Part shown: one piece after another, positions 7,387 through 16,736 of the stretch | How positions within the stretch are numbered: position 1 is the first letter of the stretch | How the letters are laid out: every line of letters starts with the position of its first letter | Assembly (NCBI GenBank): GCA_937928165.1 | Contig: CALFVT010000015.1 | Location: forward strand, 38,815 to 102,814 | Length of the DNA stretch: 64,000 nt | Reading direction: 5' to 3' | DNA from: an uncultured Caulobacterales bacterium | GTDB lineage: Bacteria; Pseudomonadota; Alphaproteobacteria; Caulobacterales; Maricaulaceae | Made by a program: the position numbers and the translations under genes | The notes under the pieces: model-generated | Told to the model about the DNA's origin: nothing | The model's input: only the letters and a program-made list of their open reading frames with translations | The model's database searches: none

Positions 7387-8403
7387 ATGGCTATCCGGAT
7401 TGGTATCAATGGTTTTGGGCGTATCGGGCGCTTAGTGGCCCGCGCACTCACCGAATATGACATAAGCGATATAGAGCTTGTAGCCATCAACAGCCCCGGC
7501 GCACAGGCAACATCAGCCCATCTTTTGCGCTTTGATAGTGTGCATGGACGATTTCAACATGACGTCATAGAAGGAGACGGTTATATTGATTTTGGCCGAG
7601 GTAAAGTCCGCATGACCCATGAACGCATCCCCGCCCAAGTTGATTGGCGCAGTGTGGACGTTGACGTCCTAATGGAATGTTCGGGCCGGTTTCGTACCCG
7701 CGAAGCCGTTCAGGCCCATATGGACGCCGGAGCCCGCTCAGTCCTGATTTCGGCCCCCGCAGACAATGTTGATAAAACGATTGTTTACGGCGTTAACCAC
7801 CAAGACCTATCCAAAGACGACCGCGTTATATCTTGCGCCTCTTGCACGACGAATTGCCTAGCCCCGCTGGCGAAAACAATCATGGACAGCGTGGGCATTC
7901 GCCGCGGCTTTATGACGACTGTGCATTCCTATACTCAAGACCAGCGGATTTTAGACAATTCCCACAAAGACCTTTACCGCGCGCGAGCGGCAGGCCTGAA
8001 TATGATTCCTACATCAACGGGCGCAGCCAAAGCCGTTGGCCTCGTTATTCCTGAACTTGATGGCAAGCTTGCCGGCTCCGCTGTGCGCGTTCCAACTGCA
8101 AATGTGTCTATGGTCGATATGGCCTTCCAACCGGAGCTTGCCACCACCGCAAAAGACTTAAATGCAGCGATAAAAAAGGCCGCCGACACCCATATGAAAG
8201 GCGTGCTGCGCTACACAGAGCAAGCCCTCGTCTCATCTGATCTGAACCATGATCCGCATTCATCTATCTTTGCCGCGCCCCTGACCAAGGTGTTAGGCGG
8301 CGATCTTGTTCGGGTTGTGAGCTGGTATGACAATGAATGGGGTTTTGCAAACCGTATGATTGATGTCGCCCGCGAAATGGGCCATCGTTTCGGCGTTCAA
8401 TAA
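7387..8403 (+). CDS. gap: Glyceraldehyde-3-phosphate dehydrogenase, type I
   Basis: This 338-residue enzyme interconverts glyceraldehyde-3-phosphate and 1,3-bisphosphoglycerate. The Rossmann motif INGFGRIGRLVARAL is at the N terminus. The catalytic Cys153 sits in SCASCTTNCLAP, and SWYDNEWGFANRM is near the C-terminal end. It is the first gene of a gap-pgk-fba cluster with 21 and 11 bases between genes. No transketolase gene precedes it here, unlike the common tkt-gap-pgk order. The NAD/NADP preference is not judged. Confidence 0.97.
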   Translation: MAIRIGINGFGRIGRLVARALTEYDISDIELVAINSPGAQATSAHLLRFDSVHGRFQHDVIEGDGYIDFGRGKVRMTHERIPAQVDWRSVDVDVLMECSGRFRTREAVQAHMDAGARSVLISAPADNVDKTIVYGVNHQDLSKDDRVISCASCTTNCLAPLAKTIMDSVGIRRGFMTTVHSYTQDQRILDNSHKDLYRARAAGLNMIPTSTGAAKAVGLVIPELDGKLAGSAVRVPTANVSMVDMAFQPELATTAKDLNAAIKKAADTHMKGVLRYTEQALVSSDLNHDPHSSIFAAPLTKVLGGDLVRVVSWYDNEWGFANRMIDVAREMGHRFGVQ

Positions 8404-8424
8404 ACGCTGAGTCGGAGAGAGATC

Positions 8425-9609
8425 ATGAAATTTAAGCGCCTAGAGGATGCCGAGCTTACAGGGAAAACGGCTATTGTTCGTGTTGATTTCAATGTTCCGC
8501 GCGGCCCCGATGGCTCCGTTTCTGATGCCACGCGCATAGAAGCAGCCCTGCCGACAATCAATTATCTCCGGCAAGCAGGTGCCAAAACGGTGTTACTCTC
8601 GCATTTTGGCCGCCCTAAAGGGGAGCCTAATCCCGCGCTTTCACTCGAGTTTATCATCGCGCCTCTGTCTGAAATGTTAGGCTATGATGTGACCTTCAGC
8701 GAAAAACTCGACAAAAGCGCTATAGATGCAATGGAGGCCGGTGATGTAATTTTGATTGAGAACACCCGTTTTGCCGCGCAGGAAACCCAAGGCGACGCGG
8801 GGATGGCGCAATATATCGCATCCCACGGTAATGTTTTTATCCAAGACGCTTTTTCTGCGGCCCACCGCCGTCATGTCTCCAGCGCCGTGATTGGCGAATA
8901 TCTCCCGACTTATGCCGGACTGGCTATGGAGCGGGAGCTAGATCACCTTGCCCAAGCGCTTGAACATCCCAAAGCGCCTGTTATGGCCGTTGTCGGCGGG
9001 GCAAAAGTCTCGACGAAAATCGATCTTTTAACAAATCTTGTCGATAAGCTCGACATACTTGTTATTGGCGGCGGCATGGCCAATACATTCCTCGCCGCCC
9101 AAGGCCATAAGGTCGGCAAATCCCTGTGTGAGCATGATTTGGCAGACACAGCACGCAAAATCATGACCCGCGCCGCCAAAGCGAATTGCGAAATTATTTT
9201 GCCCCATGACGTTGTTGTCGCCAAAGAATTCAAAGCCCATGCAGAAAGCCGCGCCTGCGGTCTTGATGAGGTCGCCGCCGATGACATGATCTTAGACGCT
9301 GGGCCAGAGACCGTAAACCTTCTGGCCGATTACATGGATAAAGCCGCCACCTTAATTTGGAACGGCCCGCTCGGCGCGTTTGAACTCCCCCCCTTTGATA
9401 CAAGTACAGTTGAGGCCGCAAAATATGCCGCCAAGCTAACAAAAGCCGGGAAGCTCATTGCCGTCGCCGGCGGCGGCGACACAGTGGCGGCCCTTAAACA
9501 TGCGGGCGCAGCTAATGACTTTACATTTATATCTACAGCAGGGGGCGCTTTCCTTGAATGGATGGAAGGCAAGACACTGCCCGGCGTGGATATTTTACGC
9601 AGCGAATAA
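8425..9609 (+). CDS. pgk: Phosphoglycerate kinase
   Basis: This 394-residue monomeric kinase transfers phosphate from 1,3-bisphosphoglycerate to ADP. Diagnostic stretches are VRVDFNVPRGPDG, LLSHFGRPKG, GGAKVSTKIDLL and the C-terminal nucleotide loop AVAGGGDTVAAL. Length is normal for the bacterial enzyme. It is preceded by a GGAGAGAG RBS and is second in the gap-pgk-fba cluster. Confidence 0.97.
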   Translation: MKFKRLEDAELTGKTAIVRVDFNVPRGPDGSVSDATRIEAALPTINYLRQAGAKTVLLSHFGRPKGEPNPALSLEFIIAPLSEMLGYDVTFSEKLDKSAIDAMEAGDVILIENTRFAAQETQGDAGMAQYIASHGNVFIQDAFSAAHRRHVSSAVIGEYLPTYAGLAMERELDHLAQALEHPKAPVMAVVGGAKVSTKIDLLTNLVDKLDILVIGGGMANTFLAAQGHKVGKSLCEHDLADTARKIMTRAAKANCEIILPHDVVVAKEFKAHAESRACGLDEVAADDMILDAGPETVNLLADYMDKAATLIWNGPLGAFELPPFDTSTVEAAKYAAKLTKAGKLIAVAGGGDTVAALKHAGAANDFTFISTAGGAFLEWMEGKTLPGVDILRSE

Positions 9610-9620
9610 AGGAGACCTTC

Positions 9621-10661
9621 ATGGATCTTATAGCACTCAACAAAATTGCAGAGAAAATGGTCACGCCCGGCCAAGGCATCTTAGCCGCCGATGAAAGCCA
9701 CGGCACGATTGGGAAACGGTTTGATTCTATTCATGTTGAAAATACAGAAACCCACCGCCGGGATTGGCGCGAAATGTTATTTCGTACGAACGCCGCAATG
9801 CAAAATTATATTTCCGGTGTAATTTTATTTGATGAAACCATTCGCCAAAGCGCCGCTGACGGAACGACTTTTGTTGACCTTATTAAATCCAATGATTCTA
9901 TCCCCGGTATTAAAGTCGATATGGGCGCAAAACCTCTAGCGGGCCGCCCCGGTGAAACCATCACCGAAGGCCTTGACGGATTGCGGGGCCGCTTGGCAGA
10001 ATATTACACGCTTGGTGCACGTTTTGCCAAATGGCGCGCCGTTATTGAGATATCGCACCCTGAGCAATATGTCGGCATGACCCCAACGCGCGGCGGGATA
10101 AAAGCCAACACCCATGCCCTCGCCCGCTATGCTGCCCTTTGCCAAGAAGCAGGCATTGTTCCTATTGTTGAGCCTGAAATCCTCATGGGCGGTCATCACA
10201 ATATTGAGCGTTGCCATGAAGTCACTGAATTGGTTCTCGATTCTCTCTACCGCGAACTCTATGAGCAAGGCGTGAAATTAGAAGGCACAATATTAAAGCC
10301 TAATATGGTCGTTGCCGGAAAGAAATGCCCGCACCAGCCAAGCGCCGAAGAAGTCGCGGAGCGTACAATCAAAGTCCTTAAAGACACCGTCCCCGTCTCT
10401 GTTCCCGGTATTGCTTTTCTATCGGGCGGACAAGATAATGAAACCGCAACAAAACATTTAAACATGATGAACCATATTGGCGGGTTTCCGTGGAAACTTA
10501 CCTATAGTTTTGGCCGCGCCCTACAACAATCCGCGCTATTCGCGTGGCAAGGCAAGATAGAGAATTACGCCGCCGCCCAAGAGGCGTTCTATCAACGCTC
10601 TAAAATGAATAGCTTGGCCTCCCTCGGCACATGGAACCAAAATCTTGAGGGCGCAGCCTAG
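9621..10661 (+). CDS. Class I fructose-bisphosphate aldolase
   Basis: The 346-residue product is a Schiff-base (class I) aldolase. Evidence is GILAADESHGTIGKR near the N terminus, the nucleophilic Lys226 in EGTILKPNM, and SFGRALQQSALFAW near the C terminus. The start at 9621 is set by GGAG at 9611-9614; the frame is open further upstream into pgk but without an RBS. With gap and pgk it completes a triose-phosphate block. Class I enzymes are less usual in bacteria than class II but common in this clade. Confidence 0.95.
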   Translation: MDLIALNKIAEKMVTPGQGILAADESHGTIGKRFDSIHVENTETHRRDWREMLFRTNAAMQNYISGVILFDETIRQSAADGTTFVDLIKSNDSIPGIKVDMGAKPLAGRPGETITEGLDGLRGRLAEYYTLGARFAKWRAVIEISHPEQYVGMTPTRGGIKANTHALARYAALCQEAGIVPIVEPEILMGGHHNIERCHEVTELVLDSLYRELYEQGVKLEGTILKPNMVVAGKKCPHQPSAEEVAERTIKVLKDTVPVSVPGIAFLSGGQDNETATKHLNMMNHIGGFPWKLTYSFGRALQQSALFAWQGKIENYAAAQEAFYQRSKMNSLASLGTWNQNLEGAA

Positions 10662-10740
10662 AATATTTCGCCTGATTAAAACTTCCCTTTGACAGATATC
10701 GCCGCCCCCGTTAGGGGACGGTAAAGCTATGGAGAGATAT

Positions 10741-11340
10741 ATGAAAAAACTCGCTTTAACGGCCTTGGTATCGGCCATTGCCCTCACGGCCTGTCAGGCT
10801 GATTCGGCTGAAATTCAAGACCTTCGCGCCGATGTAGACGCTCTTAAACTTGAAGTTTTTGGTGACCCGCTGGCCGAATGTCCGGCGGATCAACATTTAG
10901 CCGATATTACGTCTTACGAAGCCGTCCTTGGAACACTTCCTGACGCCGAGCTTGAGCCCGAAGAATGGCACAAGCAAAATGCAGAGCGAGACGGTGTGAT
11001 TACCCTACCAAGCGGCTTGCAATATTCCGTTATACAGTCCGGCAATCCGGACGCCCCCTCACCGGTTGGCAGCCAAAACATTGAAGTAAACTATCACGGC
11101 TTTTTTCCTAACGGCGAAACATTTGATAGCTCTTATGACCGTAAATCACCTATTTCTTTCCCAGCAAACGGCGTTATCGCAGGCTGGATCGAAGGACTTG
11201 GTAAAATGAAGCCATGTGATGCGTGGACACTTTATGTCCCCGGCGATCTGGCGTACGGCTCGCGTGGGCGCGGCGGCATCCCGCCCAATGCAACGCTTTT
11301 GTTTCACGTTCAGCTTTTGGGCGTTGATCAAAAATCATAA
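10741..11340 (+). CDS. FKBP-type peptidyl-prolyl isomerase lipoprotein
   Basis: The 199-residue protein starts with a lipoprotein signal (MKKLALTALVSAIALTAC), so it is periplasmic and membrane-anchored. A short helical linker follows. The C-terminal half is an FKBP domain with VNYHGFFPNGETFDSSYDR, GVIAGWIEGLGKMK, GDLAYGSRG and IPPNATLLFHVQLLGV. It probably assists folding of outer-membrane or periplasmic proteins. The start at 10741 is preceded by GGAGAG. A terminator follows at 11364. Confidence 0.92.
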   Translation: MKKLALTALVSAIALTACQADSAEIQDLRADVDALKLEVFGDPLAECPADQHLADITSYEAVLGTLPDAELEPEEWHKQNAERDGVITLPSGLQYSVIQSGNPDAPSPVGSQNIEVNYHGFFPNGETFDSSYDRKSPISFPANGVIAGWIEGLGKMKPCDAWTLYVPGDLAYGSRGRGGIPPNATLLFHVQLLGVDQKS

Positions 11341-11363
11341 ACTCGGCTTTATCCGAACATAAA

Positions 11364-11391
11364 AAAGCCCGCTTGAAGCGGGCTTTTTTTT
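11364..11391. terminator. Bidirectional intrinsic terminator
   Basis: A 9-10 bp stem AAGCCCGCTT/AAGCGGGCTT is followed by a T run on the + strand and preceded by an A run, so it can end both the FKBP gene and the convergent TadG-like gene. Confidence 0.9.
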
Positions 11392-11415
11392 ATTTCACCA
11401 CCTACCAAAGCTGGG

Positions 11416-12630
11416 CTAGTTTGTAAGGCGTAAGCGCCCGAGTTCACGGCCAATTTGCTCAAAGGCACTAATTAATTCCGCTTCGTTTTGAGCATCAAAG
11501 CTTTGCGCCATGGATGATGCGCAATTACTAACTAAATTCAATGTTGCTACATCATTAATCTGTAGGGCAACGGTGTAGATTTCAACGTCACGAGCCTTCG
11601 CATCACTACAAAGTTTTGTTGTCTGCTGATTAGCCTGCCCATTATTAAAATCAATAATATGATTGGTGCCAGCTTGGCGAACAGTATTCGCGCCGTCTGT
11701 CATGAAAATCATCACTTTACGCGGCTCTTGTCCATTCACGATTGTTGCTTGGGCTTCAGTAAGCGGTAAGCTTGGCTCTAAGCTTCTCCATCCCCAAATA
11801 AGGCCCGCCGGTAGATAGGTAAAGCCGCGCGTATTCAGAGAGTCAACCTTATCACGGACATCTGTTAAGTTCCGAGTTAAAGGCAGGATTTCTGTTCCGC
11901 ATGAATCATTACCGCTCGTCGCAGACACAGCAATAATCGGATCACCCGCATATTCTGGACGCAAGGCTTGCGGTCCAAGACGTGAGCCAACACAGCCGCG
12001 AAGACTATTATTGGCCGCAGGCTGTACCCAGCTATCATCAATCCGGCTATCACCAATATTTACATATTGAGCAAAAGGTACAACAGAGATGCGGAATTGG
12101 TCATTATCAACTTTTTCAAGCTGATCGATAAAGGCATTCGCTGCACGCTTAAGCGCCTGAATACGGCCCTGCTGCCCCATAGAGCCTGTTGTATCCAAAA
12201 CAAGTGAGATATTAATCGGCTCACCGGCATTCCCCGCTTGAGAGCGAGCGGACACAGCCGCATCAGGGCGCGGAATGAAAAACCCACTATCATCTTGCAA
12301 GTTCTGCGAGAGGACAATACTGACTTCATCACCATCACGCATAATGCTGGATATAGAAAGTTGCTGAAACTCTTCATCACTAAAATTATTTTCAAGATAT
12401 TCATTTGCAATCGACTGGAGCTGCCCCGCATCTCGCTCACCGGATTGGAAAGCTACCAGCGCAATAGCGTCTGATGCACTTTGCAGCCGCTGTTGTTTAT
12501 TCATAAGATATTGGCTATCGGTCGCCAATCCTGTAATTAAAACGAGAGCTAAAAGGGCGACAGCCCCCATAATAGCAAAGTTTCCATCTTCGTTTTCGGC
12601 CCACTTATTCCACATTTTCCGTAAAGACAT
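11416..12630 (-). CDS. TadG-like pilus-assembly protein with von Willebrand factor A domain
   Basis: The start at 12630 is supported by GGAG spaced six bases upstream and gives 404 residues. The N terminus (WAENEDGNFAIMGAVALLALVLITGLATD) is the TadE/TadG membrane anchor. A VWA domain spans about residues 140-395, with the metal-site motif DTTGSMGQQGR and later FMTDGANT. Such proteins accompany Flp/Tad pili in outer-membrane attachment, but no other tad genes are in the window, so this is an orphan copy. Its function here is inferred. Confidence 0.82.
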   Translation of the reverse strand: MSLRKMWNKWAENEDGNFAIMGAVALLALVLITGLATDSQYLMNKQQRLQSASDAIALVAFQSGERDAGQLQSIANEYLENNFSDEEFQQLSISSIMRDGDEVSIVLSQNLQDDSGFFIPRPDAAVSARSQAGNAGEPINISLVLDTTGSMGQQGRIQALKRAANAFIDQLEKVDNDQFRISVVPFAQYVNIGDSRIDDSWVQPAANNSLRGCVGSRLGPQALRPEYAGDPIIAVSATSGNDSCGTEILPLTRNLTDVRDKVDSLNTRGFTYLPAGLIWGWRSLEPSLPLTEAQATIVNGQEPRKVMIFMTDGANTVRQAGTNHIIDFNNGQANQQTTKLCSDAKARDVEIYTVALQINDVATLNLVSNCASSMAQSFDAQNEAELISAFEQIGRELGRLRLTN

Positions 12631-12782
12631 GATTAGCTCCAAATAAATTAACGCGGCACAGTTTTGTGCCATTCACGCCAAGTCATGCATGAAACTCGCC
12701 AATTAGGAGAATTGTCTCTATATGTTACAACAGATCATGATTTATGGTTAATCAAAGCTTTATTTACATCTAAACCGCTTAA

Positions 12783-15659
12783 TTACTTCGCATAACGTTT
12801 ATTCTTTTCAATATCTCCATGGCGAATATGCACTCTGACGGCCTTTGCCGGATCATAGAGTAACGCGGCATAGGACTTAAGCTCCTCAACCGTAATAGAA
12901 CGATACATCTCATCACGAATTAAATGCACGTCGAGATCTTCAGGTTCTGACACGGCCTGACGTATCACCCCCATCCAATAGCCATTACTTTCAAGATTTG
13001 TCTCAAAATTTTCCAAAATAGGCTTTCTGGCGCGATCAAGAAGGTCTGCATCAAACTTACCGGCCCGCATATCGCCTGTGACTTTATCAATAACGCCGTA
13101 AAGCTTATCAATATCTTCAGGTGCTGCATTCACAGTGACCCCAGAATAGGCATAATCTGGGTATAACTCACTGGCATAACCAGCCAAGCCAGGGGAATAT
13201 GTTGCCCCTTCTTCCTCCCGTAGAATTTCGACGAGGCGTAAGCGCAGCATACTATTAATCAACCCAAGGCGAACGCTGCGCGGCCAATCTTCATAACTAT
13301 TATAAGGCGGGCGCGGCCAGTAAACGCCCATACTTGCTGTTGTTTCATCCCCGCTATGATAAAGTTCAATCGGGGTCTTCGTCGGCGCAGGGAATTTAAG
13401 CTGGCGCAGTGATAAATCAGGTTCAGTAAAAGATTTGGCCCGCTCTGGGAGGGCGCCAAAGGTTCGCGCCATTTCACTCACAAGACGGTCGGGGTCAAAA
13501 TCACCTACAACGCCGATTTCTATGGCTCCCGTTTTAAGATAGGGGGTCACCCATTCCCGTACTTCATCAAGACTCGCGGTTAAAAACTCTTCTTTTTCCG
13601 GTGAACGAAACCTCGGGTCGCCATCCCTCAGGATTTGAGGCAGATAGCGCCCGGCCACACCACCTGCTGTGGTCTCGCGGGTATGAAGTGAGCTTTCGAT
13701 AGACTTTATATAACGCGCACGGGCCTCATCGCGGTAACCCGGGTCGGTAAGACGCGCCATCATCAAATTCAGCTGGTCAGGCAAATCTTCCGGCACTACA
13801 ACACCCGACATAAAGAAAACACTTGAGCCAAAGCCTAAATTTGTCCCAATCGCCTTTCCTGCCAAAATACTACGCAACTCATCATTTGAATGGGCCCCTA
13901 ATCCGCCGGCATTAACTGCCGTCGAAGCAAACCCGGCAAGGCTACGTAGTTTTTGCGGAAATGTCAGAGTTGTCCCGTCAAGGCTGACACTAATGCTGAT
14001 AACATCTTTTTGGAAATCTGTTGTTTTGAAGTTTAAGACAACATTATTTTCAAAAGTGACCGTTTCAAAGCCAATTTCTTCATTCACGCTACGGCTTATA
14101 ATTTTCCCCGCAGGACCAAAATCTGTATAGGCAAATTCTGCGTTGTCTTGTGTGTCAGGCGCCTCCACCGCCACTGCAGCAGACGCATCATAGGCCGCAA
14201 GCATCGTCGCCTGCGCATCTTCGATCTCAAGCGGTGTATTCATATAGATTTGTGGTGATTTATAATTTTTCCATAAACCCCGAAAAGCCGCCTGCGCCTC
14301 ATCAAGGGTAATATCGTCAACAAATCCAATAAAGCGCTCATAAGAGGTCTCAGGAGTTGTAATCACTGATTCGCTGTAAAAACTATTCAGCATTCCCGCC
14401 GCAAGCCTCGGGGTGCGGCGCGTGGGCGAGGTTTGCACAGCGATTTCAGATGATTTACGGCTATTAGCCAGCTGCTCGTCAAGTTCGGATTGGGAAAATC
14501 CATATTCCAAAGCTCGGCGCAATTCTTGCTCCACCACCGTCAAAGCCTCGGCCCATTTTTCCGGCTCAAGCGACATAGATACTGATGAAAGGGTTTGCGT
14601 ATCAAAGCCTGAGGAGGTTGACACACCCGCTGCAATAAACGGGGCATCGGTCTCTTGTGCCATAGAAGACAGGCGGCGCGACAACATGCGATTACCTAGC
14701 CCTTCAATAAAACCAATCTTTCGATTTTCCGCAGTATCATCACGCAAAACTCGTTCTGACATAACATTTAGGCTCAGCCCCGGAGAGATTTCGGGGTCAT
14801 AGTAATAAACGGCGTCTTTGCCTTTAATTTCAATCGCTTCAGCTTCGAATTTTTCCGGTGGCGTTCCTTCTGCGCTCCAATCTTTAAAGCGCGCAGCGAT
14901 CATTTGCTCCATATCCTTAACATCCCGGTCGCCAACCATAACGATGACACTATTATCGGGGCGGTAATAGGTTTTATAAAGCTTTTGAAAATCCGTTTGC
15001 TGAACAGAGTTAATCGTCGCCTCAGTACCAATCGGAAAGCGTTTGGGTATAATCGACCCTTTATAGAAATATTCAAACGACGCAATACTCGCGTCATAGG
15101 CTGGACCTAAGCGGCGGCGTCGTTCTGATTGAATAATGCCGCGCTCGCGCTCAATCGCATCCGCATCAAGGGTGAGCTCACTCGCCGTTTGGCGCATAAT
15201 GAAAAGCCCTTCTTCTATCAGCTCATCACTCGCTTCAGGCAGCTCAAGTTGATAGGTGGTCTCGAAAAACCCTGTCGACGCATTCGTATCGGCTCCAAAC
15301 GCCAAACCATTCCGTTCAAGACGCGGGATAAGCTCCCCTTCAGGAATGTCCGCAGAGCCGTTGAACGCCATATGCTCAAGGAAATGCGCAAGGCCGCGGG
15401 TCTCATCCGTTTCGTTAATAGAGCCGACTAAAACCCCCATACGCAAAGATATAGTATTGGCCGGTAAGTCGTTTTGCCGCAGGATATAACGTAGCCCATT
15501 GGGGAGTTTTCCGTAAACAATATTCGGATCGACCGGCAAATCACTGGCATCATGAGCAAAGTCAAAGTTTTTAGTGGCTTCAGGTTCAACCCCCGGGCTG
15601 CAATTCATAAGAATTAAGGAAGATACTGTAAGAAACACAAGTAATCTCAATGACTTCAT
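12783..15659 (-). CDS. M16 (insulinase/pitrilysin-type) zinc metalloprotease lipoprotein
   Basis: The 958-residue protein has a lipoprotein signal (SLILMNC, Cys20). The inverted zinc motif HFLEH (His92, Glu95, His96) lies in GLAHFLEHMAFNG, so the first M16 domain should be active. A second, inactive-type M16 half begins around residue 500. This two-domain layout is typical of periplasmic PqqL/YhjJ-like zinc proteases that degrade peptides. It stands alone, with the convergent TadG-like gene downstream. Confidence 0.92.
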   Translation of the reverse strand: MKSLRLLVFLTVSSLILMNCSPGVEPEATKNFDFAHDASDLPVDPNIVYGKLPNGLRYILRQNDLPANTISLRMGVLVGSINETDETRGLAHFLEHMAFNGSADIPEGELIPRLERNGLAFGADTNASTGFFETTYQLELPEASDELIEEGLFIMRQTASELTLDADAIERERGIIQSERRRRLGPAYDASIASFEYFYKGSIIPKRFPIGTEATINSVQQTDFQKLYKTYYRPDNSVIVMVGDRDVKDMEQMIAARFKDWSAEGTPPEKFEAEAIEIKGKDAVYYYDPEISPGLSLNVMSERVLRDDTAENRKIGFIEGLGNRMLSRRLSSMAQETDAPFIAAGVSTSSGFDTQTLSSVSMSLEPEKWAEALTVVEQELRRALEYGFSQSELDEQLANSRKSSEIAVQTSPTRRTPRLAAGMLNSFYSESVITTPETSYERFIGFVDDITLDEAQAAFRGLWKNYKSPQIYMNTPLEIEDAQATMLAAYDASAAVAVEAPDTQDNAEFAYTDFGPAGKIISRSVNEEIGFETVTFENNVVLNFKTTDFQKDVISISVSLDGTTLTFPQKLRSLAGFASTAVNAGGLGAHSNDELRSILAGKAIGTNLGFGSSVFFMSGVVVPEDLPDQLNLMMARLTDPGYRDEARARYIKSIESSLHTRETTAGGVAGRYLPQILRDGDPRFRSPEKEEFLTASLDEVREWVTPYLKTGAIEIGVVGDFDPDRLVSEMARTFGALPERAKSFTEPDLSLRQLKFPAPTKTPIELYHSGDETTASMGVYWPRPPYNSYEDWPRSVRLGLINSMLRLRLVEILREEEGATYSPGLAGYASELYPDYAYSGVTVNAAPEDIDKLYGVIDKVTGDMRAGKFDADLLDRARKPILENFETNLESNGYWMGVIRQAVSEPEDLDVHLIRDEMYRSITVEELKSYAALLYDPAKAVRVHIRHGDIEKNKRYAK

Positions 15660-15948
15660 GAGTTTTACCTCTCAACAAACTGTCTTTTACACTGCGAAAA
15701 TAACAGTTTTAACAGGCGAAGAAAGACCGTCCTGAAGGCTATTATTTCAACGTTCATCTAGGGTTCACACAGTTCCCGTCATCTGTCCATAATAAAGATG
15801 AGCCTAGGCAAGCATTCGCTTTGGTTTTATCCCAAGTCGCATATTAACTATATGTGACATTTACAGTTGAAGTTAGGAATAATAAACGGCAGGGAGTATT
15901 TGCTTTGAGTACAAATACTGACTGCAATAGGGACGCGCGCTAATAAAC

Positions 15949-16599
15949 ATGGTTTCAGATTCAATCCATACAGAGATAACGCCATCACAGACTGTGATGG
16001 CACGAAATGTTTATATTTTCGACTTTGACGGCACGATCACAACAAAAGACACTTTTGCTTTATTTTTAAAATATTATGCGGGTTATGCTCGCTGGACGTT
16101 GAACATTATCCGGCTATTACCAGTTTTTATGGGTTATCTTGCAAAGCTTGTCTCGCGCGATAATGTCAAAGCCCGTGTCATTAAACAATTTTTCAAAGGC
16201 GAAGCAGAAAGCCATATCAATAGCCGTGCAGAAAGTTTTGCCCGCGACGTCATCCCAGGGCTGATTCGTCCAAAAGCATTAGCGGTCTTAAAACAACGGT
16301 TAAAAACAGCCCCAGACACATTATACATATGCAGCGCGTCAATCGGGCCTTATTTGCGTCACTGGGGCGCGACGCATGGAATCACTCAAATCATGGCGAC
16401 TGAGCTTGAAATGAGGCATGAGACTTGCACAGGAAACATATTAGGATGGAATATCTGGGGTCCGGGTAAAACAAAGCGTATAAACGCTGAGTTTACGGGC
16501 CAACAGGTCCATATCAAAGAAGCTTACGGCGATAGTCGGGGTGATTTGGAAATGCTAAACGCCGCTGAGGTGTCTTTTTGGCGTCCATTTCGCTTATGA
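15949..16599 (+). CDS. HAD-IB family phosphatase (SerB-like)
   Basis: The 216-residue protein has HAD motif I FDFDGTIT (nucleophile Asp), motif II Ser in LYICSAS, and motif III/IV region AYGDSRGDLEML. A helical cap lies between about residues 50 and 110. It belongs to the HAD-IB/PGPase-like group (phosphoserine phosphatase relatives). The substrate is unknown. An alternative start at 15997 (MARNVYIF) removes a 16-residue leader. Neither start has a clear RBS. The 289 bases before it hold no gene I can support. Confidence 0.8.
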   Translation: MVSDSIHTEITPSQTVMARNVYIFDFDGTITTKDTFALFLKYYAGYARWTLNIIRLLPVFMGYLAKLVSRDNVKARVIKQFFKGEAESHINSRAESFARDVIPGLIRPKALAVLKQRLKTAPDTLYICSASIGPYLRHWGATHGITQIMATELEMRHETCTGNILGWNIWGPGKTKRINAEFTGQQVHIKEAYGDSRGDLEMLNAAEVSFWRPFRL

Positions 16600-16632
16600 C
16601 AAACATTCGCATTGAAATTTCCTTCTAAAACA

Positions 16633-16647
16633 TTAAGAAGGTATTAA
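16633..16647 (+). promoter_or_regulatory. Perfect CtrA-type site TTAA-N7-TTAA
   Basis: TTAA at 16633-16636 and 16644-16647 are separated by exactly seven bases, the consensus bound by the cell-cycle regulator CtrA in Caulobacterales and relatives. It lies 90 bases before the giant repeat-protein gene. One such match is expected by chance per roughly 65 kb, so placement in a short intergenic region is suggestive rather than conclusive. Confidence 0.45.
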
Positions 16648-16736
16648 TGTCTAGCTATCCGCCTAAGGATTGGTTAAGATTTGGAGTGATCTGCGTGGTG
16701 CAGATTTTTGTTACTGGAGACTTTTTGGGGGTCTAA

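Noticed and set aside
12748..12762. TTAA-N7-TTTA near-match to a CtrA site upstream of the TadG-like gene; another imperfect one near 15845.
   Set aside because: One or more mismatches; such near-matches are expected several times by chance in this window.
16621..16641. Inverted repeat CCTTCT/AGAAGG after the HAD gene as a terminator.
   Set aside because: Only six pairs with nine-base loop and no following T run. It also overlaps the CtrA-type site, so function is unclear.
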